From: Pseudomonas simiae
Lineage (GTDB): Bacteria > Pseudomonadota > Gammaproteobacteria > Pseudomonadales > Pseudomonadaceae
Direction: 5' to 3'
DNA: 64,000 bases
Assembly (NCBI RefSeq): GCF_900111895.1
Contig: NZ_FOKB01000007.1
Coordinates: 266,816 to 330,815, forward strand
Shown here piece after piece: positions 43,075 through 57,357 of this stretch. A program made the translations under genes and the position numbers. Below the pieces are notes generated by a model that ran no database searches, was not told where the DNA came from, and was given only the letters and a program-made list of their open reading frames with translations. Position 1 is the stretch's first letter. Each line of letters opens with the position of its first letter.

Positions 43075-43710
43075 TTAACCGCGAGCCTTGGCCGCTGGAC
43101 GTACAACCAGGTTGCCGCCAGTAGCGCCAGGAACAGCACCCTTGACCAACAACAGATTGCGTTCAGCGTCGACGCGCACTACTTCGAGGGACTGCACGGT
43201 CACGCGCTCAGCGCCCATATGACCGGACATTTTTTTGCCCTTGAATACACGACCAGGAGTCTGGCACTGGCCAATAGAGCCCGGGACGCGGTGGGAGACG
43301 GAGTTACCGTGAGTGTTGTCTTGGCCACGGAAATTCCAACGCTTGATCGTACCCTGGAAGCCTTTACCTTTGGACTGACCGGTTACATCAACCAGTTGAC
43401 CAGCAGCGAAGATTTCAGCGTTGATCAGATCGCCAGCCTGGTAGTCGCCGTCTTCGAGACGGAACTCCATAACAGTGCGACCAGCTGCAACGTTTGCTTT
43501 AGCGAAGTGACCTGCTTGAGCAGCAGTCACACGCGAAGCACGACGCTCGCCGACAGTGACTTGCACTGCACGATAGCCATCGGTTTCTTCAGTTTTGAAC
43601 TGGGTGACGCGATTCGGCTCGATCTCAATGACCGTGACCGGAATGGAGACACCTTCTTCGGTGAAAATACGGGTCATACCGCATTTACGACCGACTACAC
43701 CAATAGTCAT
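43075..43710 (-). CDS. rplC: 50S ribosomal protein L3
   Basis: 211 residues, starting MTIGVVGRKCGMTRIFTEEG, with the central extension GKGFQGTIKRWNFRGQDNTH; the Gln in this segment is the PrmB methylation site in E. coli. ATG at 43710; the longer frame to 43743 has an unlikely start. Confidence 0.99.
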   Translation of the reverse strand: MTIGVVGRKCGMTRIFTEEGVSIPVTVIEIEPNRVTQFKTEETDGYRAVQVTVGERRASRVTAAQAGHFAKANVAAGRTVMEFRLEDGDYQAGDLINAEIFAAGQLVDVTGQSKGKGFQGTIKRWNFRGQDNTHGNSVSHRVPGSIGQCQTPGRVFKGKKMSGHMGAERVTVQSLEVVRVDAERNLLLVKGAVPGATGGNLVVRPAAKARG

Positions 43711-43791
43711 GTTGTAAACCTCATGAGTGTACGGGGCTTTCACCCGCTATGGCCGCCCATTTCAGAGCGTTACACGACTAAGACCCAAGTC

Positions 43792-44103
43792 TTAGCCGAG
43801 GCTGATCTGTACTTCCACACCGGCCGCCAGATCGAGCTTCATAAGTGCATCAACGGTTTTATCCGTTGGCTGGACGATGTCCAGTACGCGCTTATGAGTA
43901 CGGATCTCGTACTGGTCACGCGCGTCTTTGTTGACGTGCGGGGAGACCAGAACGGTGAACCGCTCTTTACGGGTAGGCAGTGGAATTGGACCACGCACTT
44001 GAGCACCAGTACGTTTCGCGGTTTCCACGATTTCCTGGGTGGATTGGTCGATCAGGCGATGGTCAAAAGCCTTCAACCTGATACGGATTTGCTGATTTTG
44101 CAT
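43792..44103 (-). CDS. rpsJ: 30S ribosomal protein S10 (NusE)
   Basis: 103 residues, starting [20 protein letters not shown], with the loop [20 protein letters not shown]. Ribosomal head protein and, as NusE, the partner of NusB/NusG in antitermination. First gene of the S10 operon, about 62 bases after its promoter. Confidence 0.99.
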
Positions 44104-44165
44104 TGGATTTCAGACTCCGGCTGCTATTCCCAGCGAGCGCAATACGCCCGTTAAAAGGAGGCGCA

Positions 44166-44194
44166 ATTCTATAGACGGCCCTGATAGGTGTCAA
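44166..44194 (-). promoter_or_regulatory. Sigma70 promoter of the S10 operon
   Basis: On the minus strand TTGACA (44189-44194), a 17-base spacer, TAGAAT (44166-44171). Near-consensus, directly after the tuf terminator. Confidence 0.85.
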
Positions 44195-44200
44195 CCCAAT

Positions 44201-44231
44201 AAAAAAGGCCCCCGCTGAGCGGGGGCCTTTT
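44201..44231 (-). terminator. Terminator of the str operon (after tuf)
   Basis: Perfect 13-bp stem (44203-44215 with 44219-44231) with a three-base loop; on the minus strand six T in total follow the G-rich arm. It separates tuf from the S10 promoter. Confidence 0.94.
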
Positions 44232-44262
44232 CAAAACATCAGAGCTATCTCAGAAGAGATAA

Positions 44263-45456
44263 TTACTCGATGATTTTAGCTACAACGCCAGCACCAACGG
44301 TACGGCCGCCTTCACGGATAGCGAAGCGCAGGCCGTCTTCCATAGCGATGGTTTTGATCAGGGTAACAGTCATTTGAATGTTATCGCCTGGCATTACCAT
44401 TTCTACGCCTTCTGGCAATTCGCAGTTACCGGTCACGTCAGTAGTACGGAAGTAGAACTGTGGACGGTAGCCTTTGAAGAACGGAGTGTGACGACCGCCT
44501 TCTTCCTTGCTCAGAACGTAAACTTCTGCGGTGAACTTGGTGTGCGGCTTAACCGAACCTGGCTTAACCAGAACCTGGCCACGCTCAACGTCGTCACGCT
44601 TGGTACCACGCAGCAGAACGCCGCAGTTCTCGCCAGCACGACCTTCGTCGAGCAGTTTACGGAACATTTCAACACCGGTGCAGGTGGTGACGGTGGTGTC
44701 ACGCAGACCAACGATTTCCAGTGGATCCTGAACGCGAACGATACCGCGCTCGATACGACCAGTCACAACAGTACCACGACCGGAGATCGAGAATACGTCT
44801 TCGATTGGCATCAGGAACGGCTTGTCGGTCAGACGAACTGGCTCTGGGATGTAGGAATCCAGAGTTTCAACCAGCTTACGAACGGCAGTGGTGCCCATTT
44901 CGTTGTCGTCTTTGCCTTCCAGAGCCATACGAGCAGAACCGATGATGATCGGAGTGTCGTCGCCTGGGAAGTCGTAAGTGCTCAGCAGATCGCGCACTTC
45001 CATCTCAACCAGTTCCAGCAGCTCAGCGTCGTCTACCAGGTCAGCCTTGTTCAGGAAGACCACGATGTACGGAACGCCTACCTGACGGGACAGCAGGATG
45101 TGCTCACGGGTTTGTGGCATCGGACCATCAGCGGCCGAGCAAACCAGGATAGCGCCGTCCATCTGGGCAGCACCAGTGATCATGTTCTTCACATAGTCAG
45201 CGTGACCTGGGCAGTCAACGTGAGCGTAGTGACGAATAGTCGAGTTGTACTCAACGTGCGCGGTGTTGATGGTGATACCACGAGCTTTTTCTTCTGGTGC
45301 GCTGTCGATCTTGTCGAAGTCAACACGAGCCGAACCGAAAACTTCGGAGCAAACGCGAGTCAGAGCAGCAGTCAGAGTGGTTTTACCGTGGTCAACGTGA
45401 CCGATGGTGCCAACGTTGACGTGCGGTAGGGAACGATCAAATTTTTCTTTAGCCAC
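44263..45456 (-). CDS. tuf: Elongation factor Tu
   Basis: 397 residues. GTP-binding motifs GHVDHGKTTL (residue 19), DCPGHADYVKNMITG, NKADLVDD and SARMALEG-type G5. Delivers aminoacyl-tRNA to the ribosome. The start is GTG at 45456. Last gene of the str operon. It is the only tuf seen in the window: the second copy that P. aeruginosa has beside tRNA-Trp is not here. Confidence 0.99.
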   Translation of the reverse strand: MAKEKFDRSLPHVNVGTIGHVDHGKTTLTAALTRVCSEVFGSARVDFDKIDSAPEEKARGITINTAHVEYNSTIRHYAHVDCPGHADYVKNMITGAAQMDGAILVCSAADGPMPQTREHILLSRQVGVPYIVVFLNKADLVDDAELLELVEMEVRDLLSTYDFPGDDTPIIIGSARMALEGKDDNEMGTTAVRKLVETLDSYIPEPVRLTDKPFLMPIEDVFSISGRGTVVTGRIERGIVRVQDPLEIVGLRDTTVTTCTGVEMFRKLLDEGRAGENCGVLLRGTKRDDVERGQVLVKPGSVKPHTKFTAEVYVLSKEEGGRHTPFFKGYRPQFYFRTTDVTGNCELPEGVEMVMPGDNIQMTVTLIKTIAMEDGLRFAIREGGRTVGAGVVAKIIE

Positions 45457-45486
45457 GACAATTAACTCCTTGCCTAAAGGACTGAA

Positions 45487-47592
45487 TCAGCCTTGTTTTT
45501 TGGATACAGTTTCAGCGATGTGCGCCGGAGCTGTGTTGTATTTTTTGAATTCCATAGAGTAGCTTGCGCGACCCTGGGACATGGAGCGAACGTCGGTCGC
45601 ATAACCGAACATCTCACCCAACGGAACCTCGGCGCGAATCACTTTGCCGGAAACCGTGTCTTCCATACCCAAGATCATGCCGCGACGACGGTTAAGGTCG
45701 CCCATGACATCACCCATATAGTCTTCAGGTGTAACAACTTCTACCGCCATGATTGGCTCAAGCAACTCACCACCGCCCTTCTGGGCCAGTTGCTTGGTTG
45801 CCATGGAAGCAGCCACCTTAAACGCCATCTCGTTGGAGTCGACGTCGTGGTAAGAACCGTCAAAAACGGTTGCTTTCAGGCCGATCAGCGGATAGCCGGC
45901 AACAACACCGTTCTTCATCTGCTCTTCGATACCCTTCTGGATAGCAGGGATGTATTCCTTAGGAACAACACCACCTACTACTTCGTTCACGAATTGCAGA
46001 CCTTCCTGACCTTCGTCAGCAGGAGCAAAACGGATCCAGCAGTGACCGAACTGACCACGACCGCCGGACTGACGAACGAACTTGCCTTCGATTTCGCAAT
46101 TCTTCGTGATGCGCTCACGATAGGAAACCTGAGGCTTACCGATGTTGGCTTCGACGTTGAACTCACGGCGCATCCGGTCAACCAGGATGTCCAGGTGAAG
46201 CTCGCCCATGCCAGAGATGATCGTTTGACCAGTCTCTTCATCAGTCTTGACGCGGAAAGATGGATCTTCCTGAGCAAGTTTGCCCAGAGCGATACCCATT
46301 TTTTCCTGGTCATCCTTGGTCTTAGGCTCTACGGCAACCGAAATAACCGGCTCCGGGAAGTCCATCCGAACCAGGATGATTGGCTTGGCAGCGTCGCACA
46401 AAGTCTCACCAGTGGTGACGTCCTTCATGCCGATCAGGGCCGCGATGTCACCAGCGCGCACTTCCTTGATCTCTTCACGGGCGTTTGCGTGCATTTGCAC
46501 CATACGACCCACGCGCTCTTTCTTGCCTTTAACCGAGTTGATCACGCCGTCGCCGGAGGCCAACACGCCCGAGTAAACGCGGACGAAGGTCAAAGTACCC
46601 ACGAATGGGTCGGTTGCGATCTTGAACGCCAAAGCCGAGAACGGCTCGCTGTCATCGGCGTGACGCTCCATCTCTTCTTCCTCGTTATCCGGGTTGGTAC
46701 CCTTGATAGCAGGAATGTCGGTTGGAGCCGGCAGGTAGTCGATAACGGCGTCGAGAACCAGGGGAACACCCTTGTTCTTGAAGGAAGAACCACAAACAGC
46801 CAAGACGATCTCACCAGCGATAGTACGCTGACGCAGAGCAGCCTTGATTTCCACGTTGGTGAGTTCTTCACCTTCGAGGTACTTGTTCATCAGCTCTTCG
46901 TTGGCTTCGGCAGCAGCCTCAACCATGTTGTTACGCCACTCGTCAGCCAGTTCCTGCAGCTCTGCAGGGATAGGCTTGCGAACAGGAACCATACCTTTGT
47001 CGGAATCATTCCAGTAGACCGCTTCCATGTTGATCAGATCGATCTGACCCTGGAAGTTGTCTTCGGAACCGATAGCCAATTGGATTGGCACCGGGGTGTG
47101 ACCCAGACGCTGCTTGATCTGACCGATCACGCGCAGGAAGTTGGCGCCAGCACGGTCCATCTTGTTTACGTAAACAAGACGTGGAACACCGTACTTGTTG
47201 GCTTGACGCCATACGGTTTCCGATTGCGGCTCAACACCCGAGGTACCGCAGAACACAACGACAGCGCCGTCGAGTACGCGCAGGGAACGTTCAACTTCAA
47301 TGGTGAAGTCTACGTGGCCCGGGGTATCGATTACGTTGAAACGGTGCTCGTCTTTGTACTGCTTCTCGGAACCTTTCCAGAAGGCGGTAATAGCAGCAGA
47401 AGTAATGGTAATACCACGCTCCTGCTCCTGAACCATCCAGTCTGTGGTCGCGGCGCCGTCATGCACCTCGCCCATTTTGTGACTTTTGCCGGTGTAAAAC
47501 AGTACGCGCTCAGTGGTGGTGGTTTTACCAGCATCCACGTGAGCAACGATACCGATGTTACGGTAGCGGCTAATCGGAGTAGTACGAGCCAT
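45487..47592 (-). CDS. fusA: Elongation factor G
   Basis: 701 residues, starting MARTTPISRYRNIGIVAHVD. G1 AHVDAGKTTTTER, G3 DTPGHVDFTIEVERSLRVLD, G4 NKMDRAGANF; domain IV with GYPLIGLKATVFDGSYHDVD and domain V with EPIMAVEVVTPEDYMGDVMG. Drives translocation. In the str operon between rpsG and tuf. Confidence 0.99.
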   Translation of the reverse strand: MARTTPISRYRNIGIVAHVDAGKTTTTERVLFYTGKSHKMGEVHDGAATTDWMVQEQERGITITSAAITAFWKGSEKQYKDEHRFNVIDTPGHVDFTIEVERSLRVLDGAVVVFCGTSGVEPQSETVWRQANKYGVPRLVYVNKMDRAGANFLRVIGQIKQRLGHTPVPIQLAIGSEDNFQGQIDLINMEAVYWNDSDKGMVPVRKPIPAELQELADEWRNNMVEAAAEANEELMNKYLEGEELTNVEIKAALRQRTIAGEIVLAVCGSSFKNKGVPLVLDAVIDYLPAPTDIPAIKGTNPDNEEEEMERHADDSEPFSALAFKIATDPFVGTLTFVRVYSGVLASGDGVINSVKGKKERVGRMVQMHANAREEIKEVRAGDIAALIGMKDVTTGETLCDAAKPIILVRMDFPEPVISVAVEPKTKDDQEKMGIALGKLAQEDPSFRVKTDEETGQTIISGMGELHLDILVDRMRREFNVEANIGKPQVSYRERITKNCEIEGKFVRQSGGRGQFGHCWIRFAPADEGQEGLQFVNEVVGGVVPKEYIPAIQKGIEEQMKNGVVAGYPLIGLKATVFDGSYHDVDSNEMAFKVAASMATKQLAQKGGGELLEPIMAVEVVTPEDYMGDVMGDLNRRRGMILGMEDTVSGKVIRAEVPLGEMFGYATDVRSMSQGRASYSMEFKKYNTAPAHIAETVSKKQG

Positions 47593-47622
47593 AAAGCCCT
47601 CGCAAAATTAGTGAAGCTAAGA

Positions 47623-48093
47623 TTAGAAGCGGTAGTGCGAGAAAGCTTTGTTAGCTTCAGCCATACGGTGCACGTCTTCACGCTTCTTAACAGCAGCACC
47701 TTTACCTTCAGCAGCGTCCAACAGCTCGCCGGCCAAACGCAGAGCCATAGACTTCTCGCCGCGCTTACGGGCGAAGTCTACCAACCAGCGCATTGCCAGA
47801 GCGTTACGACGGGACGGGCGAACTTCGACCGGAACCTGGTAAGTAGCACCGCCTACACGGCGCGACTTCACTTCGACCAGCGGAGCGATGGCGTCGAGAG
47901 CTTTCTCGAAGATTTCCAGGGGATCGCTGTTCTTGCGTTCTTTAACCTTTTCCAGCGCGCCATAAACGATACGCTCGGCAACGGCTTTCTTGCCGCTTTC
48001 CATCACGTGGTTCATGAACTTGGCCAGGATTTGGCTTCCGTATTTTGGATCGTCAAGCACTTCGCGCTTGGCTGCTACGCGTCTTCTTGGCAT
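47623..48093 (-). CDS. rpsG: 30S ribosomal protein S7
   Basis: 156 residues, starting [20 protein letters not shown], with [20 protein letters not shown]. Initiates assembly of the 30S head and, in E. coli, regulates the str operon from the rpsL-rpsG gap. That gap is 118 bases here, long enough to hold a regulatory structure. Confidence 0.99.
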
Positions 48094-48211
48094 GGATAAG
48101 CCCTCAAACGGTCTTCAGGTTCGCTCGGAATCGGTGCCCTTTCGGGACGCCTCCGACCTTACTCTTATCGACTCAGAAAATAAGATGATTCAGTGTTACA
48201 AAAAGCCGCTA

Positions 48212-48583
48212 CTACTTAGGCTTCTTGGTACCGTACTTCGAACGACCCTGGTTACGACCTTTAACGCCGGAAGTATCCAAGGAGCCGCGTACGGTGTGGT
48301 AACGAACACCTGGCAAGTCTTTTACACGACCGCCGCGGATCAGTACCACGCTGTGCTCTTGCAGGTTGTGACCTTCACCACCGATGTACGAGGAAACCTC
48401 GAAACCGTTGGTCAGGCGCACACGGCATACTTTACGCAATGCCGAGTTAGGTTTTTTCGGCGTAGTGGTATACACGCGAGTGCATACGCCACGACGTTGC
48501 GGGCAGTTCTGCAGCGCAGGTACGTCGGATTTCTCGACGATACGCTTACGCGGCTGACGTACCAGCTGGTTGATAGTTGCCAT
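48212..48583 (-). CDS. rpsL: 30S ribosomal protein S12
   Basis: 123 residues, starting MATINQLVRQPRKRIVEKSD. Lys43 in TPKKPNSALRK and Lys88 in RGGRVKDLPG are the wild-type, streptomycin-sensitive residues. Decoding-centre protein. First gene of the str operon behind the promoter at 48675-48703. Confidence 0.99.
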   Translation of the reverse strand: MATINQLVRQPRKRIVEKSDVPALQNCPQRRGVCTRVYTTTPKKPNSALRKVCRVRLTNGFEVSSYIGGEGHNLQEHSVVLIRGGRVKDLPGVRYHTVRGSLDTSGVKGRNQGRSKYGTKKPK

Positions 48584-48674
48584 CTACTAGCTCCACTGTT
48601 GTCTTGCGACGCTATTGTCTTGCAAGAAAAGCAAAATGGCAGGAACGAATTCCCGCCAAATTTAGGGGTACAAG

Positions 48675-48703
48675 AGTCTAAAGAGGATCTTGTCCCCAGT
48701 CAA
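48675..48703 (-). promoter_or_regulatory. Sigma70 promoter of the str operon
   Basis: On the minus strand TTGACT (48698-48703), a 17-base spacer, TAGACT (48675-48680). It lies in the 217-base gap between rpoC and rpsL, giving a leader of about 85 bases. I see no clear rho-independent terminator for rpoBC in this gap. Confidence 0.8.
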
Positions 48704-48800
48704 GGCAAGGCCCCGACCTCCCCTCTCATCGAACCGGGACAAAACTGCCTCGATCCGACGAATGGGGGCTGCCAGGGCCCGGTCTTATTTATCGCAGAAC

Positions 48801-51800
48801 TCAGTTACCGCTAGAGTTCAGCGCTTCGGTCAGTGCAGCTTCCACTTCACTGGCGCTTACGCGCAACGGTTTGTCAGCATCACGGCGACGCTTACGCTCG
48901 CTGTGGTAAGCCAAACCGGTACCGGCTGGGATCAGACGACCCACAACCACGTTTTCTTTCAGGCCGCGCAGGTAATCGCGCTTGCCGGTTACCGCTGCTT
49001 CGGTCAGTACGCGAGTGGTCTCCTGGAAGGAGGCCGCCGAGATGAACGACTCAGTGGACAACGACGCCTTGGTGATACCCAGCAACACGCGAGTGAACTT
49101 GGAGACAAATTTGTCTTCCGCGGCCAGACGCTCGTTTTCCACCAGTACGTGAGTCAGTTCCATCTGGTCGCCCTTGATGAAACTGGAATCGCCGGATTCA
49201 GCGATTTCAACTTTACGCAGCATCTGACGCAGGATCGTCTCGATGTGCTTATCGTTGATCTTCACGCCTTGCAGGCGGTAAACGTCCTGGATCTCGTTAA
49301 CGATGTACTTGGCCAGCGCACTCACACCCAGCAGACGCAGGATGTCGTGTGGATCGCTTGGGCCGTCGGAGATAACTTCGCCGCGGTTTACCTGCTCGCC
49401 TTCGAAGACGTTGAGGTGACGCCACTTCGGAATCAGCTCTTCGTACGGATCGCTACCGTCGTTCGGTGTAATAACCAGACGGCGCTTGCCTTTGGTTTCC
49501 TTACCGAATGCGATGGTACCGCTGACTTCAGCCAGAATCGACGCTTCTTTCGGACGACGCGCTTCGAACAAGTCGGCAACACGCGGCAGACCACCGGTGA
49601 TGTCACGGGTCTTCGAAGTTTCTTGCGGGATACGCGCGATAACATCACCGATCGCGATCTTCGCACCATCCGCTACACCGACCAGGGCGTTGGCTGGCAG
49701 GAAGTACTGAGCGATTACGTCAGTGCCTGGCAGCAACAAGTCCTTGCCGTTGTCATCGACCATCTTCACGGCAGGACGGATGTCTTTACCGGCAGCTGGA
49801 CGATCTTTCGCATCGAGTACTTCAATGTTGGTCATACCGGTCAATTCGTCAGTCTGACGCTTGATCGTGATGCCTTCTTCCATGCCCACGTAGGTCACGG
49901 TACCTTTCATTTCGGTAACGATTGGGTGAGTGTGCGGATCCCACTTGGCCACGATTGCGCCAGCGTCGACCTTGTCACCTTCTTTAACCGAAATCACAGC
50001 ACCGTACGGCAGCTTGTAACGCTCGCGCTCACGACCGTAGTCATCAGCGATTGCCAGCTCACCGGAACGGGACACAGCAACCAGGTGGCCATCCACTCGC
50101 TCAACGTGTTTCAGGTTGTGCAGACGGACAGTACCGCCATTCTTCACCTGAACGCTGTCAGCTGCGGAGGTACGGCTTGCCGCACCACCGATGTGGAACG
50201 TACGCATGGTCAGCTGGGTACCCGGCTCACCGATGGACTGGGCAGCGATAACGCCGACCGCTTCACCGATGTTCACCTGGTGACCACGAGCCAAGTCACG
50301 GCCGTAGCACTTGGCACAAATGCCGTAGCGGGTTTCGCAGCTGATCGGCGAGCGAACGATCACTTCGTCGATGCTGTTGAGTTCGATGAACTCGACCCAC
50401 TTCTCGTCTACCAGGGTACCGGCAGGAACGATAACTTCCTCGGTGCCTGGCTTGAATACGTCACGGGCAATCACACGACCCAATACGCGCTCACCCAGCG
50501 GCTCTACAACGTCACCGCCTTCAATGTGCGGAGTCATCAGCAGGCCGTGCTCGGTGCCGCAATCGATCTCGGTGACAACCAGATCTTGTGCAACGTCTAC
50601 CAGACGACGAGTCAGGTAACCGGAGTTAGCGGTTTTCAACGCGGTATCCGCAAGACCCTTACGAGCACCGTGAGTGGAGATGAAGTACTGAAGTACGCTC
50701 AAACCTTCACGGAAGTTCGCAGTAATCGGCGTTTCGATGATGGAACCGTCCGGCTTGGCCATCAGGCCACGCATACCGGCGAGCTGACGGATCTGCGCAG
50801 CAGAACCCCGTGCGCCCGAGTCGGCCATCATGTACATCGAGTTGAAGGACTCTTGGTCAACTTCGTCGCCGTGACGGTCGATGACTTTCTCTTTCGAGAG
50901 GTTGGCCATCATCGCCTTGGAAACTTCGTCGTTCGCCTTCGACCAAAGGTCGATTACCTTGTTGTACTTCTCGCCCTGGGTTACCAGGCCGGAGGCGTAC
51001 TGGCTTTCGATCTCTTTCACTTCGTCGGTGGCAGCACCGATGATGCGGGCTTTTTCATCCGGGATAACGAAGTCGTTAACACCGATGGAAACGCCGGAAA
51101 TGGTCGAGTAAGCAAAACCGGTGTACATCAACTGGTCAGCGAAGATCACGGTTTCTTTCAAACCAACCACGCGGTAGCACTGGTTGATCAGCTTGGAGAT
51201 CGCCTTTTTCTTCATCGGCAGGTTGACGACGTCGTACGACAGGCCTTTTGGTACAACCTGATACAACAGCGCACGGCCGACGGTGGTGTCGACAATACGG
51301 GTGTTGGTCACGCTGCCGCCATCACGGTCGTTGACGGTTTCGTTGATCCGCACTTTGACCTTGGCGTGCAGTGCGGCTTCGCCGGCACGGAACACACGGT
51401 CAACTTCTTGCAGGTCAGCGAACACACGACCTTCGCCCTTGGCGTTGATCGCTTCACGGGTCATGTAGTACAGACCCAATACAACGTCCTGCGACGGAAC
51501 GATGATTGGCTCACCGTTGGCTGGCGACAGAATGTTGTTGGTCGACATCATCAACGCGCGCGCTTCCAACTGGGCTTCCAGTGTCAGCGGTACGTGCACG
51601 GCCATTTGGTCGCCGTCGAAGTCGGCGTTGTACGCAGCACAGACCAGCGGGTGCAGCTGGATAGCCTTACCTTCGATCAGTACCGGTTCAAACGCCTGGA
51701 TACCCAGACGGTGAAGGGTCGGTGCACGGTTGAGGAGAACCGGGTGTTCGCGGATCACTTCAGCGAGAACGTCCCAAACCTCTGGCAGTTCGCGCTCGAC

Positions 51801-53000
51801 CATTTTCTTGGCCGCTTTGATGGTGGTCGCGAGACCGCGCATTTCCAGCTTGCCGAAGATGAACGGCTTGAACAGCTCCAGAGCCATCTTCTTAGGCAGA
51901 CCGCACTGGTGCAGACGCAGGGTCGGGCCTACGGTAATTACCGAACGACCGGAGTAGTCAACACGCTTACCGAGCAAGTTCTGACGGAAACGACCTTGCT
52001 TACCCTTGATCATGTCAGCCAGGGATTTCAGAGGACGCTTGTTGGAACCAGTGATAGCGCGGCCACGACGACCGTTGTCGAGCAAGGCGTCGACCGCTTC
52101 TTGCAACATACGCTTTTCGTTGCGCACGATGATGTCCGGCGCGGACAGATCGAGCAGGCGCTTCAAGCGGTTGTTACGGTTGATCACGCGGCGGTACAGG
52201 TCGTTGAGGTCGGACGTCGCGAAACGACCACCGTCCAACGGTACCAGCGGACGCAGGTCTGGCGGCAGAACCGGCAGAACGGTCAGCACCATCCACTCTG
52301 GCAAGTTGCCGGAACCCTGGAAGGCTTCCATCAACTTCAGACGCTTGGACAGCTTCTTGATCTTGGTTTCGGAGTTGGTTTGCGGAATTTCTTCACGCAG
52401 ACGGCCAATCTCGTGCTCCAGGTCGATAGCGTGCAGCAGTTCGCGGACAGCTTCGGCACCCATGCGGGCATCGAAATCGTCGCCGAACTCTTCCAGCGCT
52501 TCGAAATACTGCTCGTCGTTCAGCAGCTGACCTTTTTCAAGGGTGGTCATGCCTGGATCGATAACGACATAGCTCTCGAAGTAGAGAACGCGTTCGATAT
52601 CACGCAGAGTCATGTCCATCAGCAAGCCGATACGGGACGGCAGCGATTTCAGGAACCAGATATGGGCAACTGGCGAAGCCAGTTCGATGTGCGCCATGCG
52701 CTCACGACGAACCTTGGCCAGTGCAACTTCAACGCCGCACTTCTCGCAGATCACACCACGGTGCTTCAAGCGCTTGTACTTACCGCACAGGCACTCGTAA
52801 TCCTTTACCGGGCCAAAGATCTTGGCGCAGAACAGGCCGTCACGCTCAGGTTTGAACGTACGGTAGTTGATGGTTTCCGGCTTTTTAACTTCACCGAACG
52901 ACCACGAACGGATCATCTCAGGCGATGCCAATCCAATACGGATGGCGTCGAACTCTTCGACTTGACCCTGGTTTTTCAGCAAATTCAGTAGGTCTTTCAA
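48801..53000 (-). CDS. rpoC: RNA polymerase beta-prime subunit
   Basis: 1399 residues. Zinc-binding CLCGKYKRLKHRGVICEKCG near residue 70, active-site NADFDGDQMAVHVPLT near 460 with the three Asp that hold catalytic magnesium, second zinc site CETRYGICAKCYGRDLARGH near 890, and trigger-loop region GEPGTQLTMRTFHIGGAA. The start codon is TTG at 53000, with GGAGGAAA upstream. It follows rpoB by 64 bases. Confidence 0.99.
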   Translation of the reverse strand: MKDLLNLLKNQGQVEEFDAIRIGLASPEMIRSWSFGEVKKPETINYRTFKPERDGLFCAKIFGPVKDYECLCGKYKRLKHRGVICEKCGVEVALAKVRRERMAHIELASPVAHIWFLKSLPSRIGLLMDMTLRDIERVLYFESYVVIDPGMTTLEKGQLLNDEQYFEALEEFGDDFDARMGAEAVRELLHAIDLEHEIGRLREEIPQTNSETKIKKLSKRLKLMEAFQGSGNLPEWMVLTVLPVLPPDLRPLVPLDGGRFATSDLNDLYRRVINRNNRLKRLLDLSAPDIIVRNEKRMLQEAVDALLDNGRRGRAITGSNKRPLKSLADMIKGKQGRFRQNLLGKRVDYSGRSVITVGPTLRLHQCGLPKKMALELFKPFIFGKLEMRGLATTIKAAKKMVERELPEVWDVLAEVIREHPVLLNRAPTLHRLGIQAFEPVLIEGKAIQLHPLVCAAYNADFDGDQMAVHVPLTLEAQLEARALMMSTNNILSPANGEPIIVPSQDVVLGLYYMTREAINAKGEGRVFADLQEVDRVFRAGEAALHAKVKVRINETVNDRDGGSVTNTRIVDTTVGRALLYQVVPKGLSYDVVNLPMKKKAISKLINQCYRVVGLKETVIFADQLMYTGFAYSTISGVSIGVNDFVIPDEKARIIGAATDEVKEIESQYASGLVTQGEKYNKVIDLWSKANDEVSKAMMANLSKEKVIDRHGDEVDQESFNSMYMMADSGARGSAAQIRQLAGMRGLMAKPDGSIIETPITANFREGLSVLQYFISTHGARKGLADTALKTANSGYLTRRLVDVAQDLVVTEIDCGTEHGLLMTPHIEGGDVVEPLGERVLGRVIARDVFKPGTEEVIVPAGTLVDEKWVEFIELNSIDEVIVRSPISCETRYGICAKCYGRDLARGHQVNIGEAVGVIAAQSIGEPGTQLTMRTFHIGGAASRTSAADSVQVKNGGTVRLHNLKHVERVDGHLVAVSRSGELAIADDYGRERERYKLPYGAVISVKEGDKVDAGAIVAKWDPHTHPIVTEMKGTVTYVGMEEGITIKRQTDELTGMTNIEVLDAKDRPAAGKDIRPAVKMVDDNGKDLLLPGTDVIAQYFLPANALVGVADGAKIAIGDVIARIPQETSKTRDITGGLPRVADLFEARRPKEASILAEVSGTIAFGKETKGKRRLVITPNDGSDPYEELIPKWRHLNVFEGEQVNRGEVISDGPSDPHDILRLLGVSALAKYIVNEIQDVYRLQGVKINDKHIETILRQMLRKVEIAESGDSSFIKGDQMELTHVLVENERLAAEDKFVSKFTRVLLGITKASLSTESFISAASFQETTRVLTEAAVTGKRDYLRGLKENVVVGRLIPAGTGLAYHSERKRRRDADKPLRVSASEVEAALTEALNSSGN

Positions 53001-53064
53001 GGCCTTTCCTCCTGGCGGAGCAGAGAGCGGGCTAAACGGCCCCGCTCTCGATTCGCGTCACGTG

Positions 53065-57138
<4,074 letters not shown>

Positions 57139-57282
57139 CAGCGTTCCCCAGCTTGGTCACCTGCTTGTTTGGCCCCCCCGACGGGAGCAGCCAGAAAATC
57201 TCGCAAACCCCATGGTTTGCACCACCGCATCGGGTGGCTACAGCGCGTTAATGGCGGCGACCGAGTCGTCAGCCAAGAACGG

Positions 57283-57311
57283 AAAAAGGCCGGTGGCAAG
57301 AGCCACCAGCC
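57283..57311 (-). terminator. Attenuator hairpin between rplL and rpoB
   Basis: Ten-bp stem with one G-U pair (57288-57297 with 57302-57311, four-base loop) followed on the minus strand by TTTTT. E. coli also attenuates transcription between rplL and rpoB to lower polymerase output relative to L7/L12; the position here is the same. Confidence 0.8.
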
Positions 57312-57357
57312 ATCAGCCTTCAGCTTAACGCTTGGGCTGGAGACGCAAGGTCGATGC

